DNA of 64,000 nt from Chitinophaga varians (GTDB lineage: Bacteria > Bacteroidota > Bacteroidia > Chitinophagales > Chitinophagaceae): NCBI RefSeq assembly GCF_012641275.1, contig NZ_JABAIA010000002.1, positions 1,860,001-1,924,000 on the forward strand, written 5' to 3'. Below, piece after piece: positions 44,301 to 56,478 of this stretch. A model generated the notes under the pieces. The model saw nothing but the letters and a program-made list of their open reading frames with translations, did no database searches and was not told where the DNA came from. The position numbers and the translations under genes are program-made. Position 1 is the stretch's first letter. Each line of letters opens with the position of its first letter.

Positions 44301-44737
44301 TCTTCTGGCAGGGCGTAGGCGGTAACAAAATCTACAACGGCAATAAATACGAACTGCAAGGCATGGACGCCGGCCGTAACTTCGACGTAAGCACCCTCAA
44401 CGCATGGACACCGCAGAATACCAACACTGACGTGCCTCGCGCCGTATTGGGCGACCCCAACTACAATAACCGCGAATCCACCCGCTTCCTCGAAAGCGGC
44501 AGCTACCTGCGCCTGAAAAACGTAACCCTCGGTTATGCTTTCTCGCCACAGCTCCTGCAACAGATAAAAGTCACACGGTTACGCCTGTACGTAAGTGCAC
44601 AGAATATCCTCACGTTCACCAAATACTCCGGACCAGATCCTGAGATTGGCCGTACAGACATTCTCAACAGTGGCCTGGACCGCCTGATGTATCCGCAAAA
44701 CAAAGTATTGATGGCTGGCGCACAGCTGGAATTCTAA
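41357..44737 (+). CDS. SusC-family TonB-dependent transporter with STN domain
   Basis: An 1126-residue outer-membrane importer. Signal peptide (ACCAMLLSSLLLSWAQ); STN signalling domain at about 30-100 (VDVGFRQTKVLSVIQYLEKN); carboxypeptidase-regulatory-like domain at about 120-200 (VVEGVVKSNTGEALPGVSVR); the SusC signature VVVGYGTQSKRNVSSAITSV opens the plug (about 205-330, with IASIEVLKDGAAASIYGSVA and GVILITTKKG); then the 22-strand barrel ending KVLMAGAQLEF. The STN domain and upstream FecR/ECF pair show that uptake and induction are coupled. The SusD gene follows after 4 bases. Substrate is likely an oligosaccharide or glycopeptide; see the GH2/GH63 genes downstream. Confidence 0.96.
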   Translation: MKKTSLLRACCAMLLSSLLLSWAQIAEGLKDKIDVGFRQTKVLSVIQYLEKNTRLKFSYNLDDLEKLKPVTIDKKERTVEGLLQEIGHATSLQFRMTEDIILVKAAPATSSLTAAQPAQEKVVEGVVKSNTGEALPGVSVRVKGTPRGMLTDVKGSFRFTDLQPGAVLEVSFIGYETQEVTVNGNGPLAVTLAASTKVLDQVVVVGYGTQSKRNVSSAITSVKGSEISNVASNNPVNALQGKVAGLTVTNTGGAPGAMADIRLRGISTFGSHQPLFIVDGSPADPYYLNNNDIASIEVLKDGAAASIYGSVAANGVILITTKKGKKGAPKIEFNTWYSMVNPTGKQHLLDADGYLKVHTMMYDAAPPSTKRPAYLKSGITANTNWQDEILQQGNSENYSLNLTGGSEYFTYGLSGNITNEKGTFLGSNFKKKSIRSRNEYKKGRLTVEANLVYAETDRRDVPYSVKDAYFQSPLLPVYDEKEKYGYALQINQLPKFENAVGVNFYNDNSNRTQYFNGNARLSLELLRGMKFVTNLSLANSNYFTYAYHPPYRASANDPLIPFAQLQDNRGNERQRLMENLLYYDRSFGKHSLNLLAGYTALEKTYNNVLTTADGKTTIYSVKDGQISSDIVPGGFLDPLFNTMDGAKGGTFSATGTRWQTDRLSWLGRVNYAYDGKYLLQLAVRRDGSSKFGVNRRYGTFPSVSVGWNIQSESFMQSLTWLNMLKLRASYGQLGNEEVLNAYDHQQLILINNLWGGGSVQGSGSTAWPGGAAWELRNKDLRWETNTSRNAGFDFAILNKLTGAFNYFNNITSDVLIRRELAPSNGLNNPILNVGRFKNSGWELEMTWADKKGDWSYSVTGTVSQVKNKVLALANDGQKLYGTGLKYGTGPVPNTTQVGTEVGAFYLYEADGLFQSDAEVAAYKNSKGELLQPDAKPGDVRFKDSNGDGVINDADKTYKGSSFPKIEYGLNMSVAWKGFDLQLFWQGVGGNKIYNGNKYELQGMDAGRNFDVSTLNAWTPQNTNTDVPRAVLGDPNYNNRESTRFLESGSYLRLKNVTLGYAFSPQLLQQIKVTRLRLYVSAQNILTFTKYSGPDPEIGRTDILNSGLDRLMYPQNKVLMAGAQLEF

Positions 44738-44741
44738 AAAA

Positions 44742-46271
44742 ATGGTTATGAAAAAATCTTTGTTATATATATCCTTATTATCCGCAGCCATGGTATTCAA
44801 CACCGGCTGTAAAAAAGAGCTGCTTGAACAGGCATCGCCCGACAAGCTTACATCGGATAACTTCTGGACCTCCCGCGACCGCGCCCTCACCGGCCTGGCC
44901 GCGGCCTATTCCAGGATAGAAAGCTTTGCCGGCTGGGATAACTTCGTGGAGGCTCGTTCCTGCCGCGAATACTACCGCGAAGATTATGTAGAGCCAGGTG
45001 CCGACGCCTACAACTACAGCTGGTGGATGGAGATCTATAACTATAGCTATAACTCCGGCAACTATGCTATCGACCTGCTGTGGCGGGACAACTACCGCGG
45101 CATCAACTTCACCAACCAGGTATTGGAGAATGTCAGCATGATGACCGATAAACAGATCGATGATGCCAGCAAAAAAATGATCCTGGCGGAAGCCCGCTTC
45201 CTGCGCGCATATTATTATTTTAAGCTGATCACCAACTTCGAGAAAGTGATCATCCGTGATAAAGTACCTAATGGTGAAGCAGATCTGCCGAAAGCCCCCT
45301 CTACCCGTCCTGAAGTATGGGACATGATCATCGCTGACCTGAAAGCCGCAGAACCAGACCTGCCACTGCGAAGCGAAAGAGCTGCTACGGAACTGGGCCG
45401 TGCCACCAAAGGCGCTGCCCAGGCTTACCTTGGTAAAGCGCTCATCTATCGTGCCGGTGAAGACAAAGCCAACGCTAACACCTACTTCACAGAGGCCTCT
45501 GCGTGGCTGAAGAAAGTGATCGACTCCAAACAATATAGCCTCGTGCCCAACTACCTGTCTATGTTCAACGGTACCACGGCCAATACCACGGAGTCAGTAT
45601 TTGAACTGCAACAAACCATGGACGAGTCCAACGGCGCTTACTACAAATCCTATCTCAGCGACTGGATGGCCGCTTCAGAACTGGGTGGTTATGGTGAGAT
45701 CTATGGCGCTCCGCGGCTGCTGACAGAAATGCTGAAAGAAGGAAAAGTGGCCACCGACGGCCTGTATGACCATCGTGTATACAATACCGTATTTTTTAAC
45801 GACGATTATTTTAACGATGCCGCCAATCCGCGCGTGTATGGCTATACGTATGGTAAAGTGTTTGAAAACAACACCATCGCTTTCCGTAAATGGATACCTG
45901 CCAGCCTCGATAAACTGGGAAACGCCAACGCTATCAATATCCCGATCATCCGCTACGCAGATGTGAAGTTGTTGTACGCCGAAGCGCAGAACGCCATCGG
46001 CGTTACCGCTACAGCGATGGCGGAGATCAACGATGTGCGTGCCCGTTCTGCTATGCCGCCACTGAACCTGACTAACACCGCCGATGTGTTCAAGCAGCTG
46101 GTACATGAGCGCGTGATGGAGTTCACCCTGGAAGGCAGCCGTTTCTACGATCTTCGCCGCTGGGGCCTGCTGACGCAACAGATGCAGGAAGCCGGCAGGA
46201 CCTTCACGCTGGATAAAAGCTATTACCCGCTGCCACTGAAGGAAACGCTGAACAACCCTCTGGCACAATAG
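44742..46271 (+). CDS. SusD/RagB-family substrate-binding lipoprotein
   Basis: A 509-residue outer-membrane lipoprotein that forms the lid of the SusC transporter. Lipobox: LLSAAMVFNTGCKKELLEQA with the acylated Cys at about residue 23. The helical TPR core is clear: NYAIDLLWRDNYRGINFTNQ, AEARFLRAYYYFKLITNFE, ATKGAAQAYLGKALIYRAGE, and the C-terminal RagB/SusD signature IIRYADVKLLYAEAQNAIG, INDVRARSAMPPL, FKQLVHERVMEFTLEGSRFYDLRRWGLL (in pieces). It ends with YYPLPLKETLNNP. Aromatic-rich loop YNYSWWMEIYNYSYNSGNYA may form the sugar-contact platform. A terminator-like hairpin follows at 46304. Confidence 0.95.
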   Translation: MVMKKSLLYISLLSAAMVFNTGCKKELLEQASPDKLTSDNFWTSRDRALTGLAAAYSRIESFAGWDNFVEARSCREYYREDYVEPGADAYNYSWWMEIYNYSYNSGNYAIDLLWRDNYRGINFTNQVLENVSMMTDKQIDDASKKMILAEARFLRAYYYFKLITNFEKVIIRDKVPNGEADLPKAPSTRPEVWDMIIADLKAAEPDLPLRSERAATELGRATKGAAQAYLGKALIYRAGEDKANANTYFTEASAWLKKVIDSKQYSLVPNYLSMFNGTTANTTESVFELQQTMDESNGAYYKSYLSDWMAASELGGYGEIYGAPRLLTEMLKEGKVATDGLYDHRVYNTVFFNDDYFNDAANPRVYGYTYGKVFENNTIAFRKWIPASLDKLGNANAINIPIIRYADVKLLYAEAQNAIGVTATAMAEINDVRARSAMPPLNLTNTADVFKQLVHERVMEFTLEGSRFYDLRRWGLLTQQMQEAGRTFTLDKSYYPLPLKETLNNPLAQ

Positions 46272-46297
46272 TAATTTTTAGAATACATAACGGTTAA

Positions 46298-51398
<5,101 letters not shown>

Positions 51399-51408
51399 TA
51401 CAAACGCT

Positions 51409-53712
51409 ATGTTTTATACATTTTCTACCACCGGGGTGGTTAACCTGCTGAAGGAGCACTACGGTCTTACCGTTACCGCCAGAGAACTGGAAGGCTATGA
51501 TGAAGCCAATTTTTATGTGACAGATGAACAGGGTAACGCCTGGATATGCAAGATAGCCGGCGAGTCCCAGCATCCCGCTTTCCTCGATGCGCAGGTGCGT
51601 ATACTGGAACATCTGGCCAATGGTGATACCAAAGGCCGCTTTCAACAGGTGGTGCGCAATGTGAAAGATGAACCGGTTACCCGTATTGCCACGCCGGAAG
51701 AACTGTACTATATCCGTTTATACACCTGGCTGGAAGGACAGCCGGTTGTAACGGTGAAGGGCACACGCGATCTGTACGGGTCCTGGGGAAGCCTCCTTGG
51801 GAAAATGGACAAAACACTGGAGAACTTCTCACATCCGGCCATGCACCGCGATATCCGCTGGGACCTGGCGCACGCGCTCGATGCCCGCGATCTGCTGCAT
51901 TGCATCAAAGACCCGGAAAAGAAACGGCTGGCCGCCTATTTCCTGTTGCAGTTTGAAACAGAAGTGCAGCCGGTGAAACATCGTCTGCGCAAGGCTTATA
52001 TCCACAATGACGCCAACGACTACAATATCCTCGTACAAAATGACCTGGTCAGCGGCCTGATTGATTTCGGCGATATGGTATATACACAGCTGATCAACAA
52101 TGTGGCCATCGCCTGCACCTATGCCATGCTGGAAGCGACAGACCCGCTGGAAGCCGCCGTGGCCGTGGTGAAAGGGTACCATGAAGCATATCCGCTTACG
52201 CCGGAAGAAACAGACCTGTTGTATTACCTGATCGCTGTACGTTTATGCATCAGCGTGACTACCTCCGCAGAAAAAGCAGCAACAGGCAGCGACAATGAAT
52301 TTCATTTCATCACGGAAAATGGCGCGTGGAGACTGCTCTTCCATCTGATCACGGTCAATCCGTTGGCGATGCAACAGGCTTTCCGTACTGCCTGCGGCTT
52401 TGCGTCGGTGATCAACGACACCGCCGACTACGCGCCATTGCTGGCGGAGCGTAAGGCGCACATCGGCCGTAACCTGAGCATCAGCTATAAAGAGCCGCTG
52501 AAGATCATCCGTGGCGCATTACAATATCTCTACGATGATAAAGGCCGTACCTATATCGACTGTGTGAACAACCCCTGCCACGTAGGGCACTGCCACCCGG
52601 TAGTGGTGAAAGCCCTGCAGCAGCAGGCGGCGCGGCTCAATACCAATACCCGCTACCTGCACGATAACCTGGTGGATTACGCCAATCAGCTGATCGCTAC
52701 GCTGCCGCCATCCCTCGAGGTTTGTTACTTTACCAATTCCGGGTCCGAAGCCAATGACCTGGCTATCCGTATGAGCCGTCATTATACGAAGCAGAAAGAT
52801 GTGATCGTGCTGGACCATGCCTACCACGGCACTTCCACGGTAGCCATGGAACTGAGCCCGTATAAGTTTGACGGCAAAGGTGGATTCGGTAAACCGGAAC
52901 ATACGCATAAAGCGCTCAATCCTGATATGTACCGCGGGCCTTACCGTGCGGACGATCCGCAGGCAGGAGAAAAATATGCAGCAGATGTTTCCGATATCAT
53001 TGCCGGCCTGAAAGAGCAGGGCAGGGGCGTAGCCGCTTATATCTGCGAAACGCTGCTGGGCGTAGGCGGACAAATACCGCTGCCGCCAGGTTACCTGAAA
53101 GCGGTATATGCCGCGGTGAAAGCAGCCGGCGGCGTATGTATCGCCGATGAAGTACAGGTAGGATTCGGCCGCGTGGGCGACGCCTTCTGGGGCTTTGAAT
53201 TACAAGAGGTGACGCCGGATATCGTAGTACTGGGCAAACCCATTGGCAACGGCCATCCGCTGGCTGCGGTAGTGACTACCCGCGCTATTGCGGATGCTTT
53301 CAACAACGGCATGGAATACTTTAACACCTTCGGAGGCAACCCCGTGTCCATGGCCACAGGGCTTGCTGTGCTGAACGTGATTAAAGAAGAAGGCCTGCAG
53401 GAGCACGCAAGAGTTACCGGCAACTATTTTATGGAAGGGCTGCGTAAGCTGAAAGATAAACATGCCATCATCGGCGACGTGCGCGGACATGGGTTCTTCA
53501 TCGGGGCGGAGCTGGTGCGTGACCGGAACACGCTGGAACCGGCTGTTCCCGAGATAGACGTGATCGTGGAAGCAATGAAGCAACGCGGTTTCCTGCTAAG
53601 CACCGACGGACCGCTGCACAACGTACTGAAGATTAAACCTCCCATGACGTTCAACAAGGCGAATACAGACGCTTTGCTGGCTCATCTGGACGAGGTATTG
53701 TCTTCCCTCTGA
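51409..53712 (+). CDS. Fused APH-type kinase and class III PLP phospho-lyase (hydroxylysine/ethanolamine type)
   Basis: A 767-residue cytosolic two-domain enzyme. Residues 1-330 are an aminoglycoside-phosphotransferase-fold kinase: catalytic loop [17 protein letters not shown] with His199 and Asp201, and the metal Asp219 in [10 protein letters not shown]. Residues about 345-767 are a class III aminotransferase fold: [48 protein letters not shown], and the PLP Lys610 in [16 protein letters not shown]. In animals separate proteins of these families are hydroxylysine kinase and 5-phosphohydroxylysine or ethanolamine-phosphate phospho-lyase; bacterial fusions of the two are known. It should phosphorylate an amino alcohol and then eliminate phosphate and ammonia to an aldehyde. 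Which amino alcohol cannot be read directly. Confidence 0.85.
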   Translation: MFYTFSTTGVVNLLKEHYGLTVTARELEGYDEANFYVTDEQGNAWICKIAGESQHPAFLDAQVRILEHLANGDTKGRFQQVVRNVKDEPVTRIATPEELYYIRLYTWLEGQPVVTVKGTRDLYGSWGSLLGKMDKTLENFSHPAMHRDIRWDLAHALDARDLLHCIKDPEKKRLAAYFLLQFETEVQPVKHRLRKAYIHNDANDYNILVQNDLVSGLIDFGDMVYTQLINNVAIACTYAMLEATDPLEAAVAVVKGYHEAYPLTPEETDLLYYLIAVRLCISVTTSAEKAATGSDNEFHFITENGAWRLLFHLITVNPLAMQQAFRTACGFASVINDTADYAPLLAERKAHIGRNLSISYKEPLKIIRGALQYLYDDKGRTYIDCVNNPCHVGHCHPVVVKALQQQAARLNTNTRYLHDNLVDYANQLIATLPPSLEVCYFTNSGSEANDLAIRMSRHYTKQKDVIVLDHAYHGTSTVAMELSPYKFDGKGGFGKPEHTHKALNPDMYRGPYRADDPQAGEKYAADVSDIIAGLKEQGRGVAAYICETLLGVGGQIPLPPGYLKAVYAAVKAAGGVCIADEVQVGFGRVGDAFWGFELQEVTPDIVVLGKPIGNGHPLAAVVTTRAIADAFNNGMEYFNTFGGNPVSMATGLAVLNVIKEEGLQEHARVTGNYFMEGLRKLKDKHAIIGDVRGHGFFIGAELVRDRNTLEPAVPEIDVIVEAMKQRGFLLSTDGPLHNVLKIKPPMTFNKANTDALLAHLDEVLSSL

Positions 53713-53729
53713 TTCCTTATATTTGTTGC

Positions 53730-54410
53730 ATGCAACAACAGGACCTGGCCAAAAAAGCCGCCGGCGAAAAAGCCACCGAATACATCAAACCGAATATGAC
53801 CATCGGGCTGGGAACGGGCAGCACCGCTTATTATGCCATTATGCGTATAGGCGAGATGGTGAGAGGAGGGATGCCGCTCAAAGCGGTAGCTACCTCTGAG
53901 CAGTCCGAACAGCTGGCCCGGAAGCAGGGTATTACCATCATCCCTTTCAGTGAAGTGGAGAAGATAGACCTGGACATCGACGGCGCCGATGAGGTGGACG
54001 AGCACCTGCGGCTCATCAAAGGCGGCGGCGCAGCATTGTTGCGCGAGAAGATCGTGGCAGCTGCTTCAGCAGAAATGATCGTGGTAACAGATGAGTCCAA
54101 AGTGGTAAAATGCCTGGGCCGCTTTCCACTGCCAGTGGAGATCATCCCGTTTGCCTGGGAACTTACCTTCAGAAGATTGCTGGCGCTGGATGCCGCACCG
54201 GTATTGCGGACCAGCAACGGCCGCACCGTCGTGACCGACAACGGCAATTATATACTCGATTGTCATTACGAGAAAATCAAAGACCCGGTGGCATTACACC
54301 AGCAATTGAATGATATTCCCGGCGTAGTGGAAAACGGCCTGTTCCTCCACTATGCCAGCCGCGTTATTATCGGTTATGCCGATGGTTCCGTGAAATCCTT
54401 GTCCAGGTAG
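53730..54410 (+). CDS. rpiA: Ribose-5-phosphate isomerase A
   Basis: A 226-residue cytosolic enzyme that interconverts ribose 5-phosphate and ribulose 5-phosphate. All RpiA signatures are seen: IGLGTGSTAYYAI for phosphate binding, EKIDLDIDGADEVDEHLRLI with catalytic Asp, KGGGAALLREKIVAAAS with the catalytic Glu and Lys, VVKCLGRFPLPVEIIPFAW, and the C-terminal NGLFLHYASRVIIGYADGSV. Length matches the family (about 220-230). It lies 17 bases after the kinase/PLP fusion, so it is probably translated from the same message although its pathway is central metabolism. Its last 37 bases overlap the convergent MHS-transporter gene. Confidence 0.97.
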   Translation: MQQQDLAKKAAGEKATEYIKPNMTIGLGTGSTAYYAIMRIGEMVRGGMPLKAVATSEQSEQLARKQGITIIPFSEVEKIDLDIDGADEVDEHLRLIKGGGAALLREKIVAAASAEMIVVTDESKVVKCLGRFPLPVEIIPFAWELTFRRLLALDAAPVLRTSNGRTVVTDNGNYILDCHYEKIKDPVALHQQLNDIPGVVENGLFLHYASRVIIGYADGSVKSLSR

Positions 54411-55672
54411 GAAGTGTCTTTGGTATCACGTGCCATGATATACACCAGCAGGGAGATAAAGATACAAACGGTCACGTACCAGTAAAACCATGGTTCGTGG
54501 CCGATTTTTTTGAAATACAGGGCAATAGATTCTGCCGTTCCGCCAAAAAGCGCTACCGTAATAGCATAGGGGAAGCCCACGCCCAGCGCCCGTATCTCCG
54601 CCGGAAACATCTCCGCTTTTACCACCGCATTAATAGAGGTATATCCGCTCACCACCACCAGCGCTCCCAGGATCAGCCAGAAAGCGGCCCATTCGGAGGT
54701 AGTATGACTGATAGCCGTGAGAATAGGCACCGTAAGGACGGTGCCCAGCACGCCAAACCCTATCAGCAGCGGCTTGCGGCCAAAGATGTCTGACAGCCAG
54801 CCGAACAGAGGCTGTAAAAAAGCATATATGAGCATCACAAAAAATGTAATGGTAGTGGCCCTTTCAATGGTCAGGTGGACCGTATTGACAAGGAACTTCT
54901 GCATGTAGGTGGTATAGGTGTAAAAAGCCAGGGTGCCGCCCATGGTGAGTCCCACCACGGTGAAGGCCGCCCGGGGATATTGCCGGAAGAGGGTTTTTAC
55001 CGAGCCTTTGTTTTTGGAAGACTTATGTTGCTCAAAGGAACCGGACTCCTGCATATGGGTGCGCAGGTATAGCGCTACAAAAGCCAGCAGGGCACCGATC
55101 ACGAAGGGAATGCGCCATCCCCAGTTATGCAGCTGTTCTGGTGTGAGAAACACGCGTTGCAGCAGCATCTGCACGCCCAGGGCTGTCAGCTGGCCACCTA
55201 TCAGCGTAACGTACTGGAAGCTGGAGAAAAAGCCACGACGCCCGGCAGTGGCCATCTCGCTCAGATAAGTGGCGGAAGTGCCGTATTCCCCGCCCACACT
55301 CAGTCCCTGTAACAGCCGGGCTATCAGCAGCAGGGCCGGCGCTGCCGCCCCGATACTGTCGTACGACGGGGTGCAGGCTATCAGCACAGAACCCAGCGAC
55401 ATCAGAAGCACAGACAGCGTCATGGCGGTTTTCCGTCCTTTCTGGTCTGCAATGCGGCCAAACATCCAGCCGCCAATGGGACGCATCAGGAAACCTACCG
55501 CGAAAATGGCGGCGGTATTGAGCAGCTGCGCCGTATAGCTGCCTTTCGGGAAGAATACAGGCGCAAAATAGAGCGAAAAAGTAGTGTAAATGTACCAGTC
55601 GTACCATTCCACGAGATTACCGGCAGAGCCGGTTAAGATAGCCTTAATACGCCATGCGTCCGTGTTTTTCAT
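54374..55672 (-). CDS. MHS-family major facilitator (KgtP/ProP-like)
   Basis: A 432-residue inner-membrane proton symporter with 12 helices. MHS signatures: GNLVEWYDWYIYTTFSLYFA in helix 1, FLMRPIGGWMFGRIADQKGR, RLLQGLSVGGEYGTSATYLSE in helix 4, and FGRKPLLIGFGVLG in the mid-loop, close to alpha-ketoglutarate, citrate and proline/betaine permeases. The C-terminal tail is short (DTKDTSYLDKDFTEPSA) and lacks the ProP coiled coil. Its 3' end overlaps rpiA by 37 bases. Candidate substrates are dicarboxylates or amino acids; hydroxylysine, aminoadipate or 2-oxoadipate would fit the neighbouring locus but are inference only. Confidence 0.9.
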   Translation of the reverse strand: MKNTDAWRIKAILTGSAGNLVEWYDWYIYTTFSLYFAPVFFPKGSYTAQLLNTAAIFAVGFLMRPIGGWMFGRIADQKGRKTAMTLSVLLMSLGSVLIACTPSYDSIGAAAPALLLIARLLQGLSVGGEYGTSATYLSEMATAGRRGFFSSFQYVTLIGGQLTALGVQMLLQRVFLTPEQLHNWGWRIPFVIGALLAFVALYLRTHMQESGSFEQHKSSKNKGSVKTLFRQYPRAAFTVVGLTMGGTLAFYTYTTYMQKFLVNTVHLTIERATTITFFVMLIYAFLQPLFGWLSDIFGRKPLLIGFGVLGTVLTVPILTAISHTTSEWAAFWLILGALVVVSGYTSINAVVKAEMFPAEIRALGVGFPYAITVALFGGTAESIALYFKKIGHEPWFYWYVTVCIFISLLVYIMARDTKDTSYLDKDFTEPSA

Positions 55673-55724
55673 ATAGGTATCAAAAATATATAAATAAAAT
55701 TGCTTTCTGTGTTATACAAAAAAG

Positions 55725-55756
55725 TTTGGATGGTAAAGCCTAAACAGTTATCTTCG
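55725..55756 (+). promoter_or_regulatory. cspA promoter with long leader
   Basis: TTTG at 55725-55728 and TATCTTCG at 55749-55756 (one mismatch to TAnnTTTG), spacer 20. Transcription from about 55763 would give a 5' leader of about 145 bases before the cspA start, as in cold-shock genes whose leader folds differently at low temperature. Confidence 0.55.
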
Positions 55757-55906
55757 TCCCGCTTCTTAAGAATATTGTATTTCATTTTGTTGGTGATCTC
55801 CGGGTACATTCAGCTTTTTTCTTACATTTTTTCTTCTAGTTGCCCCCAGGTAGCCGCCTGTTAAAAAAATGGCGAGAACACGTTCACAATTAAATATTAA
55901 TAAAAA

Positions 55907-56098
55907 ATGCAAACAGGTGTAGTTAAATTTTTTAATGAAGCTAAAGGTTTTGGATTCATTAAAATCGAAGGAACAGGACAAGAAATTTTTGTTCACGTTT
56001 CTGGTATCAAAGAAAGCATCGGCGAAAATGACCGCGTAGTATTCGACGTGGAAGAAGGCAGAAAAGGCCCGAATGCTGTTAACGTAAGATTGGCATAA
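55907..56098 (+). CDS. cspA: Cold-shock protein, CspA family
   Basis: A 63-residue RNA-binding OB-fold protein that melts mRNA structure. RNP1 KGFGFIKI at residues 13-20 and RNP2 FVHVSG at about 28-33 are present; the N-terminus MQTGVVKFFNEAKGFGF is the Bacteroidota form. The acidic end DVEEGRKGPNAVNVRLA matches the family. Start at ATG 55907 is preceded by an A/T-rich leader (AATATTAATAAAAA) instead of a Shine-Dalgarno site. Long 5' leader suggests post-transcriptional cold induction. A perfect terminator follows at 56126. Confidence 0.97.
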   Translation: MQTGVVKFFNEAKGFGFIKIEGTGQEIFVHVSGIKESIGENDRVVFDVEEGRKGPNAVNVRLA

Positions 56099-56125
56099 CT
56101 TATTGAATAATAGTTTTGTTGAGGA

Positions 56126-56159
56126 CTGCCCCGGCGATGAGCCGGGGCAGTTTTTTTTT
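56126..56159 (+). terminator. Intrinsic terminator after cspA
   Basis: Perfect 10-bp stem CTGCCCCGGC/GCCGGGGCAG, loop GATGA, then nine T. A REP-like palindrome begins two bases later. Confidence 0.96.
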
Positions 56160-56160
56160 G

Positions 56161-56180
56161 CCCAGGGCTGAATCCCTGGG
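56161..56180. repeat. REP-like palindrome, left copy of second inverted pair
   Basis: CCCAGGG-CTGAAT-CCCTGGG, followed by TTAAA instead of the usual CTACG. It is in the same orientation as 10611-10644 and differs from that core by one loop base. Its partner in inverted orientation is at 56408-56436. Confidence 0.85.
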
Positions 56181-56407
56181 TTAAATTGAGGTCCAGGTTT
56201 CTTTAATGCACAAGTGCGCTATCGACTTGATAATCCTCTCATATCCTGAAGCCCGTTTTGTAGTGGAGCTTATCTCCATTCATGAATTATTACGCTCTGA
56301 TCACTACTCCTTTTTATAGCCCGATGAACATCATGCCTCCTGGCCGTTCATACTTAAAGACTAATCAGCCCATTTACAGCTTACACCACATTATGGACCC
56401 TGGCGCT
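56181..56407. other. Non-coding filler between two REP-like palindromes
   Basis: 227 bases without a credible ORF, promoter or hairpin. It does not resemble the 219-base filler of the other REP pair. The helicase promoter may lie at its right end, where TTATATTTG precedes the start codon at 56479. Confidence 0.4.
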
Positions 56408-56436
56408 AAACGTAGCCCAGGGCTTCAGCCCTGGGA
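56408..56436. repeat. REP-like palindrome, right copy of second inverted pair
   Basis: AAACGTAG then CCCAGGG-CTTCAG-CCCTGGG, the same as the inner part of 10864-10897. It ends 42 bases before the helicase start codon. Pair spacing (276 bases end to end) is close to that of the first pair (287). Confidence 0.9.
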
Positions 56437-56478
56437 TTGCTTAAAATAAATTATATTTGCGGTTTCAATTTAAATATC

